Origin: Istiophorus platypterus
Taxonomy: Eukaryota > Chordata > Actinopteri > Istiophoriformes > Istiophoridae
NCBI GenBank assembly: GCA_016859345.1
Contig: CM029129.1
Location: 11,610,946 to 11,674,945 of the forward strand
Reading direction: 5' to 3'
DNA: 64,000 nt
A model generated the notes under the pieces. That model was given only the letters and a program-made list of their open reading frames with translations, searched no databases and was not told the origin of the DNA. The position numbers and the translations under genes are program-made. Positions 23,723 to 36,916 of the stretch are shown here, in pieces (the first letter of the stretch is position 1; the number at the start of each line of letters is the position of its first letter).

Positions 23723-26700
23723 TCAGTCATCCTCATCGAAGTCCTTCCTGCCCTGGGGAGCTTTGGGTCCCCCTGCTGGTTTGGCCATGATGATCTGGGA
23801 GGAGAGAAGACAGCAGTCATTTAATCCCTCCAGGCTAAGCACCTAGATCTAAGCAGCTGGCGATGGGCTCTGAGGCGGAAGGTTACGGAGTTGACCCTAA
23901 AACAAACTCGTTAGACGGAAAGGAAAGTCTCACTTTTTTATTTTCTAATCCATTTCAATTGAAATGTTTGCCACAGCAAGAGGCAAAAAAATAACCAACT
24001 CCTGCCCCAAATCCTTTTCTTAAACTCAAATAATGACTAAAATATATTTTCAAAATTAAAGAGGTGATTTAAATCCCCACAGTTACTAAGGGAGGACGTT
24101 TATCATGATGAAATATTCATGGGCTCATTTAGGGATATGTATTCTGTAAGAGAAAATGTGCTACAAAAGGAAACATTAGGTAGCATGGACAATGAATGTT
24201 TAAGACAAAAGAGATCGAAATTGATTATATATCCATCTCATTTCAATGCTCGACTAACCACAGCATTTCAGGAACAATTCACAAAATCTATCCAAATTGA
24301 GATACTGAGGACAATGTTATATTAAATTCTGATACATGCAACCTGCAAGGGAAAGAGTTCATGAGTGCATGCAGCATGCTAACACACCATACTCTATTTG
24401 CTCTGTGCCAGTTTAGTCTGCTGTCAGTGACACAGCTGGTATATTTAAAACACACATGTGAGGAATACAAGGCATCTCTGCATTGAGTTCTGTGTCACAC
24501 CCAGTGTTAGCAGTGACAGGTAAAAGAACAAACATTTCACAGCTTCAGTGGCCCCGTGAGCATCTGAGCAAATCCGTGTCAGTTTTTTGAGTCTCAAACA
24601 CACACACATTCCAGGACCTACTGACAGAGGGTGTGTGTTTGCGCCCTCTAATGGTGACTTTCAAAATGATCAGGCTCTTCATCCCAACCGTCCTTGTCCC
24701 AATGGCCTCTCTGCTTGGGAGCCCTGGGTCCCCCTGCAGCCTTAGCCATGATGATCTGGATCGTATACATGTACACACACACACTCACATTGACTACCTG
24801 GAGCTATTAATTCACTATAGGACACTTCATCCGTTGATTGTAGGAACAATAGCTTTGTATCAAATTATAAACTAAAAAATAAACCCAAATATACAGAAAT
24901 TATATGACAGAAATCATCTGCCTTGTGTGTAAATTAACCTGATTAGAGATTAACCTGTTGAAGCCAGGGGCCTGCATCACACAGTGTGTTCAACTTAGTC
25001 TGGTTCTCTGACGATGAATAAACTCTTAATAATATGTGACTGAATGAATGAATGGATGAATAAATAAATAAATATGGATAAATGCTCTGTAATACCACAC
25101 TTTTTCTGCTGCTAAAGCAGAAAGTCAGAGAAAGTAGTTAACATTTGATGAGGTCAGTCTGACTGTCATGTTGCATTAATAATCATTGGTAATATTTCAG
25201 GGTATGAATTTTTTGTTTTTAATAAAACACAACAAGGGGATTTGTTTTTACTTCCACTTATCATATCTCGGGCTCCTCGTGTTATTCTTTGCTGCCGTGA
25301 TGGCATATGAGTGTCACAGCTTTGGTTTTGGATCCCATCCGGAACCAAAAAAATCTCTAAAATGCAGTTAAAATTGTCATTATGCATGTATTTACTTACT
25401 GTGATAACTCTCCCTCCATTACCTCAAGGCTCTGTTCTCAAACCGCAAAACAATTTGACTGATCTATTTATCTTATCTCAATGTCTTAATTATTTGTCAC
25501 TTTATTGTAAACTCTTTTTTCTTGCCATGAAACTTTAGGAACGATGACTCGATTTTTTTCTGTGGTCAATGGTCGGGGTTGCTGAAAAGGTTTTATCTCA
25601 TCCTCTGAACAGGTTAGCTGTGCAGCGTGTGTCACCATGGCAATCTACCCCTTTTAAAAATGAGCCAGCGTTGTGACACCAAAAAAAAAAAAAAAACAGA
25701 GTTAAGCTCAAAGAGAGCTGGCTAACTCACTAATCTGAGGTACAGGCCCCACATCTTTTGTAAAGAATCACATGTAATTAAATATATAAGACTCTTGAAT
25801 GTAAAGACTCAACACCTGCTGACACCAATTGCGTTGCAACTGTATTTGCTCCAAAGCACAGATAAATTAAAATCCTAATGATATTAGATTCATTAACCCT
25901 ATTAAACAATTACAGAACAGCAATGAAATAAGGTGGCTACCCATTGTTACTGTCTGCGGACTGAATGAAAGGATGAAGCAATGTTTTGTATCTTTCCTAC
26001 GGTCAATAAATGACCCATGAAAAGACCAAAATCAATTTATTGATTGTACTATATATACTATATATGTATTGATTGTGCCTGACACCTAATTTCCATTGCT
26101 GTCAAAACACTTATATAAATAATCAGTAAGGCTCGCAGTTGCAGTGGATGACATGGGTTTGTTAGAATTAATACTAGCACTGTAGTTTGTATTTAATCCC
26201 ATATACACTGTCCTCCTGTTGTAAATACTAACAAACACAAAATGTGTATTCTTCCACTGAGAGTCCAAAAAAAATGCACTATTAACAATGTTTGCTGTCC
26301 CGTTTGCTACAGTGTCCAGCTGTTTTAGAGAAGTCCCAAAGTACTGAGAGAGAAACTTAATTATGGTTTATTTTAGTCTTTTCTTAGGATTTGCTGACAA
26401 TAAAAAAATTATTTTGTCCTATCTTTAACTTTAGAGCCAAATGAAATTGAAGTTGCACCTATTTTTTTTCCTGTTTGGCTGCTTGTGATCTGTGTGTTAG
26501 GATTTGAGTGTTTGTGTACACACCTGGTCAACTCTAAGTACTGTGATGGCAGCGTTGGTGGCCAGTTTGATGCCCCAGTGTTTGACCAGGTACGGCTCCA
26601 GAATGCCAGCTTCAAGCATGTCCTTCAAAGCAGGGCCGTCTCCCTAAAGACAACATCACATCCATGTCAACAGTCAGTCAGCTTGCCATATAGAGTAGAG

Positions 26701-27584
26701 TTTAGTAACATGATTTTATTACATTGTCTAAAAGATTTATTTTTGGCTGTAATATGGCAAAAATCAGGCATGAAGACAAATTATCAAGTATGTGACTGCT
26801 GTCACAATTGTTTTTTACAAAAAAGAACTTTCTTCAAAGAGCCTCTGTGTGACTTTCACAATTGTCCTAAACATACAGATAGACTAGATTTGTGGTGGTG
26901 ACTGACAGGACCTAATATGTGCTGGATTATTTTAAATAAATTATGTTAAATCATAATCAAATCACACAGATATTCTTTTGTAAAGATACACACCTCAATG
27001 TCAAAGCCCATGTTTTTGTTTCCCTCATGATGCGCAGAGTAGAGTTTAGAGATGAGCTCGCTCCCCTTAACACCAGAGTTCTCAGCCAGGGCACGTGGCA
27101 ACGCCTCGAAGGCTTCAGCAAACTTTTTAATGGCATACTGCTCAAGACCAGGGCAGGACTGCAGAGAGGGGGGAAAAAAAGTGTTCATGTTTCTGTAATT
27201 TATCAGCCGGTGATGCAGTAAAAACAAAAAAAGGGTAAAAACAAAAACCGCGGCATTAGTCTGAACCTGGTCATTTTCTGCTAATACATTCAAATCTCCA
27301 TACCTCTCCGTATGAGGTGATCTGTTTGGCCAGCTCAATCTCAGTGGCTCCTGCTCCAGGTACTAGTCGCTTGTCCTAGAGACAGTGGAGGACACACAAA
27401 CAGTAAAAAAAAAAAAAAAAAAAAAAAATTCAATGATTAACCTTAAACTCAATATAAATTGATGAATTATCTGTATTATTAATAACATTGATTCAAGTGT
27501 CAACAAATCTCAATCGTAAACATAAACTTTAAATACACCTTGAGAGAAATGCAAGGAATAAATGTGGCACATTTATCTTTTTTG

Positions 27585-27621
<37 letters not shown>

Positions 27622-30600
27622 CAAAAAACAGCGATAATATTTTTGACAGTTTCATTAATTTATACTACAGGGGCTGACTGTGTTTACTTACCCTGACCAG
27701 AACCTTGAAGGTGTTGACTCCATCATCCACAGCCCTCTCAATGTCATCCAAAAGGTTGTCAGTGGAGCCTCTGATCACCACTGTGGAGATGGCACTGTCT
27801 TCCTTCTCTGTTTGAAACAATCGAGATTAGACAATATGTTACGCCTAAACATCATATGGAGCAAAAAAATCCTGTTTTAAAATGAAGACTCACAAGACTG
27901 AAAACAGAGTGATTTACCATGTTTGAAGACCACCACCTGAGTGTCCCCCACCTCTGTCAGGTACACATTTTCACAGTGACCCATCTCCTCTGGAGTTGGA
28001 GCAGTCTAAACAAACAAACAAATATAACAGAAAAGCATTATTATAGATGAAATAATGGTCTGTTTTATTATTCAAATATGAATGAAACATGAATAGACTG
28101 ACCATCCTAGGCAGTGCTACAGCTCCTATAGTCTTGCATAACCTTCTGAGGTCCCACTTGGAGTTAAGCCTGATGGGGAAAAACAAGGACGCATGGTGAC
28201 AACCAACACGTGATAATATACTCAATATCTGATAACAGTCCCAGAATGACATATTTTTAACTAGGACAGACCGGTAAAGAATGTAATCACACTTAGATTA
28301 AAAAAAAAAAAAAAAAAAAAGATATATCTCAAATAAAGTGTAATTTAAGAAAAGTTAAATTTTTTTGCTGTATTGCATTGTCCAAAGAAAACTTTCAAGT
28401 AATTTGCAGGCTGTAGTCTCTCACTCTGCCATCCACTTTGATGTGATCATTTCAAATAAGCGACAAATTGGGTAACACAAGGTGAAGGTATATGTTTAGG
28501 TTACTTTGCATCAAAACTGCCAATGCACTGGCATTCCGATTATGCCAATTTAGTTCAAACTATCTGATTTTGGTAGAAGACATTTAGATTCAATGTTAAT
28601 TTCTAAAAAAAGGAAATTCTTCTGTCATCATAGCGCTAATCATTTGATAATTAACACTTAATGGAATTATCAGAGGTCCTCAACCTTACCTCACCACCAT
28701 GAGCTTGTACTTGTTGGCATAGTGCAGTGCCATGTCAGCCACCTTCCCCCCAGTTACCACCATGGTGGCACCGGCTTCCTTGATGGCCTTTACCTGAGCC
28801 TCCATCATATCCTCCTCTCCCTTACTGAAGTCCATTAGCTCCTGTGCATTGTTTATCAGCACTGTGCCCTATGAGACAGCAAAGAGCGTTGTTAGCACCA
28901 TTAACTTCAATTTAGGCCAACACAAGGCCTAAATTGCCCCACATGTGAAACTGACCAAAAGGAACAATAAACTACAACGTGCTAGGGCATAAAATTTCAT
29001 TAATTTTAATCCTTGTCGGTCAGATTTTTCTAAAGAATGAGAGACAGACATGTTCATTACCTTGGTCTCTGTCACCATGCAGTCGAAGGGGCAGGAGAAG
29101 ACTGCAATCTTTGCGTCTTTAACAGATGTGACATCTCCCTCTGCCTCTTTCTTAAAAACCATGCCATGTAGCATGGAGGATGCTGTCACCCCACAACCCT
29201 GAAAACAGCAGATATTTACTTAGAGTCGAACAACACACATGCACACTAAATATATTCAATGGATAAGGCTTACTTACCAAAATCTTGCACACTCTGACAT
29301 TATCAACATTGAAATTGCCAGACTCAGGGAAGATGGATACTGTAGCATGAACCGGTAAAGAAGAGAGAGTCAAAGAAATAAAGTTAATACTGCAATCAAC
29401 AGAATAATCTCTCTATCTTTGACAGCTGACTGCTCTAGTTTGGTTTAGGTAGTTTGGACCGCTGACTCACCACAGGCCTGTGCAATGAGGCTGGCGAGGA
29501 AGTCTTCGTTACCATACTGCTTGCTCATGACTGCTGTACGGATCAGAGATGTGGCCTCCTTAACATCATGGAGGTTCTTGGCTGAGGAACATACACAGTC
29601 TGGCAGGATTTCCAGAGCCTTCTTACATGCCACCTCGTAGCCTTCAATCACCTGTGGCAAAGACACATTTACATATTGACAGATTGCTATCAGCTCCAAA
29701 AAGCATTACTGAATCCTGTTATTTACTGCATATACTTGTGACCTTGCCATATCATCGAATAATCTACACAGCACCAAGGGCCTGATGATAACCCGTGACT
29801 ACATCCGCTTACCTCGGACACAGACAGGCCCATCCTGAGCAGCTCTTCAGCCAGCTCCAGCAGGGCTCCGGCAAACACCAGGACAAAGTTTGTGCCGTCT
29901 CCGACCTCCTGCTCTTGCATGTGGGATGCCATTACAATCATTTTGGCTGCTGGATGCTGCACCTATAGAATAATCGACATTACACAGCAGTCAAACTCTG
30001 TCATATTATCATTCCAGCAGGCAACATATTAAACTAAAACGTTAGCTTCCCTCACCTCAAGCTCTCTGAGAATTGTGGCGGCATCATTGGTGACAAACAG
30101 CTTCTCCAAGTGGTTGATGACCATTTTGTTCATACCTGAACAGTGAAAATGTCACAGTTAAGCCATCGCTGATTTTCCTCCCTCTCTACAATTAGGTTTC
30201 ACAGGCCTGAAAACAAGCGAGGTTTTGTGTGAGGGTGCTTACCGTTTGGCCCATAGGCAGTGCGTGTGGTTTGAGAAAGCTCCTTACAGGCTCTGATGTT
30301 ACGAAAGACTGCCTCTTCCAGCCCTGAATAGTGCTGCATCAGACACAAAAAATAATAATTACCCACCAATACATTTTTAATTGGTGTCCATGTCAGACGA
30401 GCATTTATTGGTAAGCTTCCCAATAACGACAAGAAAGCAAATAATATCAAAAGATTTTAATAAATTTAATAGAGAATATATAAGAACAATAAGACAGGAA
30501 AACAATTTGTAAAGGCAGAAACAGATGTAAGTTGTGTTGGAACCCGTAAGCGAACCCAAAACAGGAAGCATCAGCATCAGTGAGCTGAGATGACAAAGCT

Positions 30601-30956
30601 TTCACTCTTGACAGAAAGCTAAACGCTAGTTGGGTGTGACTGCTGTTTGACAGTGAGATATCACTGCCTCGCATATACAGCGTGTTTATGTGCTACAGGG
30701 GAACGTTACAGACACAGAAACCATCTTTAGTCCGTGCTAACAGGTCCCTAGTCCGGCGGCTCCGAGCGGCCTGGCTGCTTTCTAGAACTCTCCCACATGA
30801 CTGCGAATGAACACGCTAACGCTAGCTAGCATGGTAGCTCGCAACCAGTCACTCAACGCCGCCTTAAACTGCCCCAACCCGCCGATTCGACCTCACCTTG
30901 GCGCCATCTTTCAACATCTGGGCAAAGCCCGGAGCTTTGGGGACGTGGAGAGCCAT
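23723..30956 (-). CDS. cct8: T-complex protein 1 subunit theta (CCT8), 15 coding exons
   Basis: Subunit of the cytosolic TRiC/CCT group II chaperonin, which folds actin, tubulin and other clients with ATP. Coding exons are 30897-30956, 30243-30333, 30056-30135, 29813-29962, 29471-29651, 29278-29339, 29061-29198, 28690-28868, 28103-28169, 27918-28005, 27692-27807, 27304-27375, 26994-27158, 26524-26643 and 23723-23794. All junctions keep phase and the product is 546 aa (human 548). Landmarks are MALHVPKAPGFAQML at the start, TRTAYGPNGMNKMV, the ATP-site GDGTNFVLVFAG, VRLNSKWDLRRLCKT, KRLVPGAGATEIELA and the end GRKDFDEDD. A second in-phase terminal exon exists at 24648-24755 (separate entry). 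The start is fixed by family match. Confidence 0.96.
24648..24755 (-). CDS. cct8: Alternative terminal exon of cct8
   Basis: After an AG acceptor (GATCCAG) this 36-codon exon opens IIMAKAAGGPRAPKQ, closely matching the canonical last exon (IIMAKPAGGPKAPQG). It then diverges to RGHWDKDGWDEEPDHFESHH and a stop. It is in phase 0 with the donor of exon 26524-26643, lies between that exon and the canonical last exon, and has no internal stop. Its polypyrimidine tract is weak (TG-rich), so use may be low or regulated. It encodes a longer tail, rich in acidic, aromatic and histidine residues. It is either an alternative last exon or a recent pseudo-exon; the intact frame favours function. Confidence 0.7.
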   Translation of the reverse strand: MIMAKAAGGPRAPKQRGHWDKDGWDEEPDHFESHH

Positions 30957-31145
30957 TTTCCGATGCTTAGCAGCCCCGTGGTCCTGGAGAAGGTAGCCGC
31001 GGCGTGGGTTCAGCTCTGGGTACAAAGCCGGAGAGAGCGGGGAGGGGCGACGTCGGTGAGGCGTGGTGGGGGCAACGACGGGTGACGCCGAGCGACAAAC
31101 CGAGCGAACTCGCGTTCCAGCTGCTGTCGTTCCGCCACACGCCAC
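30897..31145 (-). promoter_or_regulatory. cct8: CpG-rich promoter of cct8
   Basis: GC-rich sequence surrounding and upstream of the cct8 start codon. The coding start itself carries AAAGATGGCGCC on the minus strand (30899-30910), close to the YY1 consensus AAGATGGCGGC that often lies just downstream of housekeeping transcription starts. No TATA box was seen. Confidence 0.5.
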
Positions 31146-33100
31146 TAGGGGGAGGCGCCGTTCCGTTTATCTTTAGCCAAAACTAAGCCAAGAAAAATAT
31201 TTACTCTTTCACGGATAGAAACCAGAGCATTTAATTCCAGGTCGATGCAGTAATACTGCCATGTAAAAATACTTGATTACATTACAGCTCATGCATACAA
31301 GTACTTACTCACGTACTCGGCAAGTTAAAGTATAAAAAAATAAAAATATCGTTGTGTGGAAACGAGATTGGAGAGCGTCAGACCGAGATAGAATATATTA
31401 CACATATTGTAGAATATTACATAAATAATATCACTGGAAGATTATTGAGGCCAAGGCTGGATTACCAGCTTGGAAGAGTGGGCAAACTGTCCAGGGACCC
31501 CACAAGCCTCAGGTTCAGTCAATATCATTTGGGTCTACTGAATTTATTTAACTGCAGATTTTATTTATTTTTGTTAGAAATTTGCACCACTACAGGGGTA
31601 TTACTAAAAGAGTGGCAACTCCCCCAGCTGAAATTTGATTGGATGCTTCATTCTCCATACCTGGCCCGACATTGTAGATGGTAGCCCCTGTCAAAATCTA
31701 GTTTTCAAACCATAACTATTGAGTTAATATCGTGGTCATTTGTTGTAAAGCTTTTTATCAAATGACTTAATTTTGTCTGTCAGGAAACAAAAACACACAG
31801 AAAACAACAGCCAAGAACAGGAACTGTAGGGCTACAAACAGGTAGATAAGAGCCCCTACAACAACTGATTGCCCCAGGGCCCCCGAAGGGACTAGTGCAG
31901 CCATGACTGGGGAATTAAGATGTAAACAGAATTTTAATGCTGTAGCTATGTCAAAATATGTTCATGTAACGTCGAGTAGTTTAATTACTAACAATGCAGA
32001 ATGTTTTATTAACTATCCATGTGATTTTTGAAAAGTAATAAAGAAATAAAAAAATAAAGGCTATTTCACCATTTTGAGACAATGCAGAAAAATTAGCAGG
32101 AAATACTTTGGCAGTCATGTTGAAGGGAAGGTATTTTCCCAGATTACATTTTTTGCAATAATAAAAAGAAAGTAAAGACTTTTGGTTGAAAACGCTTACA
32201 AGTTTTATTGAGTTGACCCCCCCCCTCACATTTAGATACAATGTCTTGCTTTGGAAGAAGAGACACGTTTCACTTCACTTGAGGCTGCTTACTTGACAGT
32301 CACTACACTAATAACCTGCTGGATATTGCTTTGGAGCATCATCATGGCTGTCATCAGGTAATGAGCCATTACATCTTCCCCATTACATTATCAGATGATT
32401 TATGTTTACAGTGCTGGTGCATGAATCATCCACAGGCCATCAAAAGTGCTGACCTCTTCCTCAGAATTGAAAAAATAAAAAATATAAAAAATAAAAAGGA
32501 AAATCCCTTTCAAATACTACCTAAGCTATACAAAAAGTCTCCTTTCATAGAAAATATACTTCAAAATTTGGTATATTCAATTGACATTTAGAAAAGGCAT
32601 AGCAAATGTTAGTAACATTATTGCATACATATAAAGTAGAGGAAAACACATCTCCCTCCTGTCAGTAAATTGAATGTTAGTTCTGCAGATACAATTTTGG
32701 TCTCATGCAGCATTTCTTTTAAGGTAGTTTCCCGAAACTAGCAAAAAGTTTCTATGCAAAGAGTGTGATTATAAACGACAATATTAGTATTTTGAAAATG
32801 TAACTATGACATTGGTTGTAGCAGCTATGACAGGTACATACATCAAGACACAGAAATCCCTTTGGTAGCTACAATGAGGCCCCTCCCCCATAACTAGCTA
32901 ACCTGAGAAGTGTAACCACACAAATGACATACTTTAGATGCTGCTACGTACACACAGCATGTATAAAATAAAAAAAAAAGAAAAAAGGGTGACAAGCTGC
33001 CACGCAACAATCTCCCAGGTATCATCACAACACTATGTGTAAATCTAACATCGATACCTCAGTAATGATAAATGCGAAACATGGCTAAAAAGGTTCTGTG
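31146..33100. other. Intergenic interval between cct8 and pimreg
   Basis: No exons were recognised. The blocks 31435-31530 and 31840-31915 (around TCCAGGGACCCC and CCCCAGGGCCCC) look like parts of a degenerate interspersed element. The remainder is AT-rich. The right end may contain pimreg 3'UTR. Confidence 0.4.
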
Positions 33101-33102
33101 TT

Positions 33103-33196
<94 letters not shown>
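33103..33196. repeat. Compound microsatellite (TC)n(AC)n
   Basis: About eight TC units are followed by about 39 AC units, ending six bases before the stop codon of the putative last pimreg exon. In the minus-strand transcript it would be a GT/GA-rich start of the 3'UTR. Confidence 0.97.
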
Positions 33197-33199
<3 letters not shown>

Positions 33200-33201
33200 G
33201 T

Positions 33202-35759
33202 TTAGTTCGGTTTGCGAATAGTGTTCACAGCTGTGTGGGCCCAACCTCCGAGTGTGTTTGAGAGGTGCGTCGCTCGACGTGTGAGGTTTGAGCGACTGAG
33301 TTTGCCGCTGGGATCCACCTTTCTCATCATAGCTCCTCCACGATGTCCCTGTGTGCCGGTTCTGCAGACAGAGAGAACAGGAATAACTGCAGAAAGCACA
33401 CACACACAGAGTAATGGAAACTAAGTGTCCACATGTTTTATGGCTGTATAATACCAAAGAGAAATGGAAAACAGGACAAAAGTAACCATTCATCGATACA
33501 TTTCTCATGTCTTGTTCATTATATTTAAATTATTTTACTGCAGATAAATTGGTCTACTGTCTCTTTTGTTTTTTATTTTTGCAATAAATGTAAAGGACTA
33601 CAAACTGATTTTGTGTATGAAAAGTATCTATATGAATAAAGTTCTCTTGTTAATATCACCATTTTCTAGTATCAAAGTTGGCCTTGATTTTGGATGGCAT
33701 CATTTTGCTAATTCTAAATGCTTTTCAAAGACTTGCAGACACTCTGGTCAGTAGCGGAAAGTATGTAAGAACTGTTAGGTCGACAGAGAACAAAATATGT
33801 AAAGCAAAGGGTAGTAAAAGCAAAAGGAAGTGTGAGTCTGATAGAGAAGAAGAGCATCCTTTGCTTGGATAATGCAAGACATTCATCAGCCATAAAAGCC
33901 ATCAGGCTAACTCTGCCATGCCATGGATTTACCTTTTTCCCTAATCCACAATAAGGGAATAGTTGAATTGCCTGTTGTAGGAGGAAAACAGACCTGTGTT
34001 TAAATTCCCACAAAACAAGCCATACATACAGTGAGGAGCATTTGGCAATTAATTTGCATCGATAACATACAAGGTCGGGGTCCATGTGCCTTTCTGCATT
34101 TCACAGTGTAACCAATCCTTAGTGGATGATTTAAAATTTTGAATGTCAACACAGGAAGTGATGCAAATACACTCCAAGGCTTCTCAAGCTCATTTTTGTC
34201 ATTTCATCTGGCTCTGATTCCCACACCCATCCCTTCTCCTCCTGCTGTCTCCCTCCCCTCACTCCCTCCTCATCTGAATACCAGAAGCTCAGACCCAGTT
34301 TCAAACAGAGGCGGGAAGAATGTGTGTGGGGGGAGGGGAAGGAAATCTGGGGACCCTGAAGCTGCACTGCAGACTGGGATTCTTTGGGTGGGAGGGTGAG
34401 GAGGCGGAAGGCGGTCTCCTCTCTGCAGAATATGTATGAATAACAGGAAACGGACTAGTAACCTCCTCAATCTCTTTCTCTCATGCCCGCAAGCACACAG
34501 AAACAGTTGAACAGTATTTAACCCATTTTTAACCTACTATGTATTATCCACAACTAAAAAAACGAATCCAAATAAACGAAATACAAACTAAATTTCTGAT
34601 TGATAGAAAAATTAAAAGACAAAAGATATTTAAATTGATCACGTATATTTGAACACATTTAAGTCTTAGTGAATATGCTTTACCTGTCATCTCTGCCAAT
34701 TATGTCATCAAAGGCCTTGGAGAGACGTTTCAGCCGCTTGAGTCCACTGGACACGGACTCCAAATCTCTGTCAAACTTTCTGTGACAGTAGAAGAAACAG
34801 ACACTCAGAGCAAGGGAGAAACAGAAAATAAAAGCAACAAACAAGGATACAATCTGAAAAACATCAGGACCAACTACCAAAACCTATCAGCTATATAATA
34901 TATGAATGCAACAGTGTAGCTAGAAAATAATAAAAAACGCACAGCCTCTGGTTTTCTGTGTTGGGTGAGGCAAAGGGACTTCGTAATGCAGCCATGCGGA
35001 CCAGCTGCCTCCTGCCTCCTCCTGTTTTCACCCCCCGGACACCAGCCTCAGGAGCCCTTCTTCCTCTAGAACCCGGAGTGAGCCCGGGTTTGGCTGCTGA
35101 TTTGGGGGTGCGTCCGGGTGTGGCAGCTCGGCGAGGTGTACGTCTTGGGGTGCGAGAAGTTGATGCACCAGCGTCTTCCCCGTCACATGTCCGACCCGGG
35201 GTCGCTACCAAACACTCCTCACGTACACACTCTCTGGTCCTCTGCAGTCTCTGGGTGAAAGAAGAGAAAGGACAAATAGAAGAGAAAATTGATAAATAGG
35301 AGGGACCTAACAACGATAGCTGTGGATGATGTTGATCAAAATGGTATCAAAACTCAAAATAAAGTAACTTGATTTCCAGGGATTATCACACACAAAATTC
35401 CTTTGGCATGGACCCAGACAGACACATCCAGAGCCAACCTATTCATTTACCTGATACACTCCACAGATGGAGTTCCGAGCACTACGAGTAAGTTTGCGGA
35501 CCGTGCTGGGTTTCGGTTGCTCCTTCAAGGTTTCCCAAGTCGGATTCTCGGGGAGGGAGTTGGTCTGGACAGAATGTAACGGGAGCCGCTTGCGCAAAGA
35601 CATTCGCAGGGAGTTAAGTGAAGACGAGGAGCGAAGCTTGCGGAAATGGTCCGGGGCTTCTGGGGAGCTCTCTTCCCTGTCAGACTCATCCAGGACTGTA
35701 TGTGCTCGCCAGACACCCACCACAGCTTTACCAACTCCATCCATCACTGAAGACGCCAT
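33202..35759 (-). CDS. pimreg: PICALM-interacting mitotic regulator (PIMREG/FAM64A), four coding exons
   Basis: A nuclear protein peaking in mitosis; mammalian PIMREG binds PICALM and affects the metaphase-anaphase transition. Coding exons are 35451-35759, 34943-35250, 34684-34779 and 33202-33361. Phases agree and the product is about 290 aa (human 248). Matches to human are LTRSARNSICGVYQ with RLQRT (human RSAKSALGAVSQRIQ), MAALRSPFASPNTE (human EAAFRSPYSSTE) and SGLKRLKRLSKAFDDII (human IQHLQKLSQELDEAI). The second exon has a basic array of five or more TP motifs. The last exon, MMRKVDPSGKLSRSNLTRR onward, has no human counterpart that I recall and is supported by acceptor and phase only. 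The donor of exon 34943-35250 (CT then GTGCGT) is weak. An acceptor at 35769 implies an upstream non-coding exon. Confidence 0.82.
34780..34942 (-). other. Short pimreg intron
   Basis: Intron of 163 nt between pimreg exons 34943-35250 and 34684-34779. Its donor GTGCGT is weak; the acceptor (TGTCACAG) is good. Confidence 0.6.
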
Positions 35760-36127
35760 GCTGACTGGGCTGAGGTAAAATTACAGAACAGCAGAGTATG
35801 AATTGAATTGAGTATGAATTTCACAGCAGACTTGTTTGAAGCGCTCTACACAGATTTTAGATAAATGAAAATACTGCTGAGACAATAAATGGTGGACTTA
35901 ATAGTGGTTACAGTACAAAAATCCTCTAATTTTCAGGATTATAAATTGAATATCTTTGAGTTTTTGGTTTTTTTACAGTTGGTTAGACAAAACAAGCTAT
36001 TTGAAAACGTGAAATTCAACTCTTGGAAATCATGATGGGCCTTGTATTAAAAAAGTATTCTTTGAAACAATAATTTCATCAGTGATTAAAAAAATAGTTG
36101 TTAGTTGCATAAAAATGAAACAGATAA

Positions 36128-36215
36128 ATAAAATACACAGTGGTATGCAAAGGTTAGGGGTTACTTAGTACTGACTCAACCCCTAAAAGGAAACTTTTGC
36201 ACTGTCTTTGTCTTT
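36128..36215. repeat. Possible Tc1-like terminal repeat fragment
   Basis: ACACAGTGGTATGCAAAGGT at 36136-36155 resembles the outer end of a fish Tc1/mariner-like element, followed by AACTTTTGCACTG near 36190, which could be the opposite-facing partner. It lies in the first intron of pimreg. The call is tentative. Confidence 0.3.
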
Positions 36216-36916
36216 TTTCCTGTTTTAAGTTCATAAAGTAAGTAATAACATTGCATTAACATTTGATGAAAGGGTCACTTTTAAAGTCTGGCTGCCTGAG
36301 TTTTGCACGCAAATTTGGACATTGTTCAAATAAAATAAGCAAATGAAACAAGCTTTTATGATAACATTTAAACAGACGGTAATAATATAACTAGTCACAT
36401 TTGAAAATATGGAAGTAAAAAAGGTGAGAAATGACCAGATATGAAGACAGAGGCAAACAAGCAAACAAACCTTTTACAATCTTATCCTGATCTAAATTGA
36501 ACTTATTCTAAGAAACAACTCCACAGCGGTTTGTTACCGAGGAAATAATGTGAAAAATTAGGGAGAAAATGACCCATAACAACCGATCCGATCGAGCAGT
36601 AAATTGTTTTACTGAAAGCTCCCTGGCCATTGTTCGACCGGGGACCTCCTGCCCTGCCCTTCTCAAGCTAACCGAGGACGGTCCGTCCAAACTGCGGTCG
36701 CAGGAGGGAATGACGGCGATTCAACTTTAACTCTCATAAACGGCCTTGTTCGCCATATCAATAAAAGGCCTGTGATAATCAGTCGTAAACAACAACAACA
36801 ACAACAAAAAAGGCGAGGGGAGGAGGGGGGTTGTAAACAAAAAGAGCGTTAGCTCGATCGGTCAATATCTAGCGTCCGATAGCTGAGGAGACCGACAACA
36901 GAGACAAAGAGAACCG

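Noticed and set aside
33119..33508. 129-aa minus-strand frame ending in a CV repeat
   Set aside because: It is read-through into the (AC)n microsatellite in the wrong frame. The frame in phase with pimreg stops at 33202.
34146..34470. Pro/Ser-rich frames on both strands between pimreg exons
   Set aside because: CT-rich simple sequence in an intron, with no splice-compatible exon.
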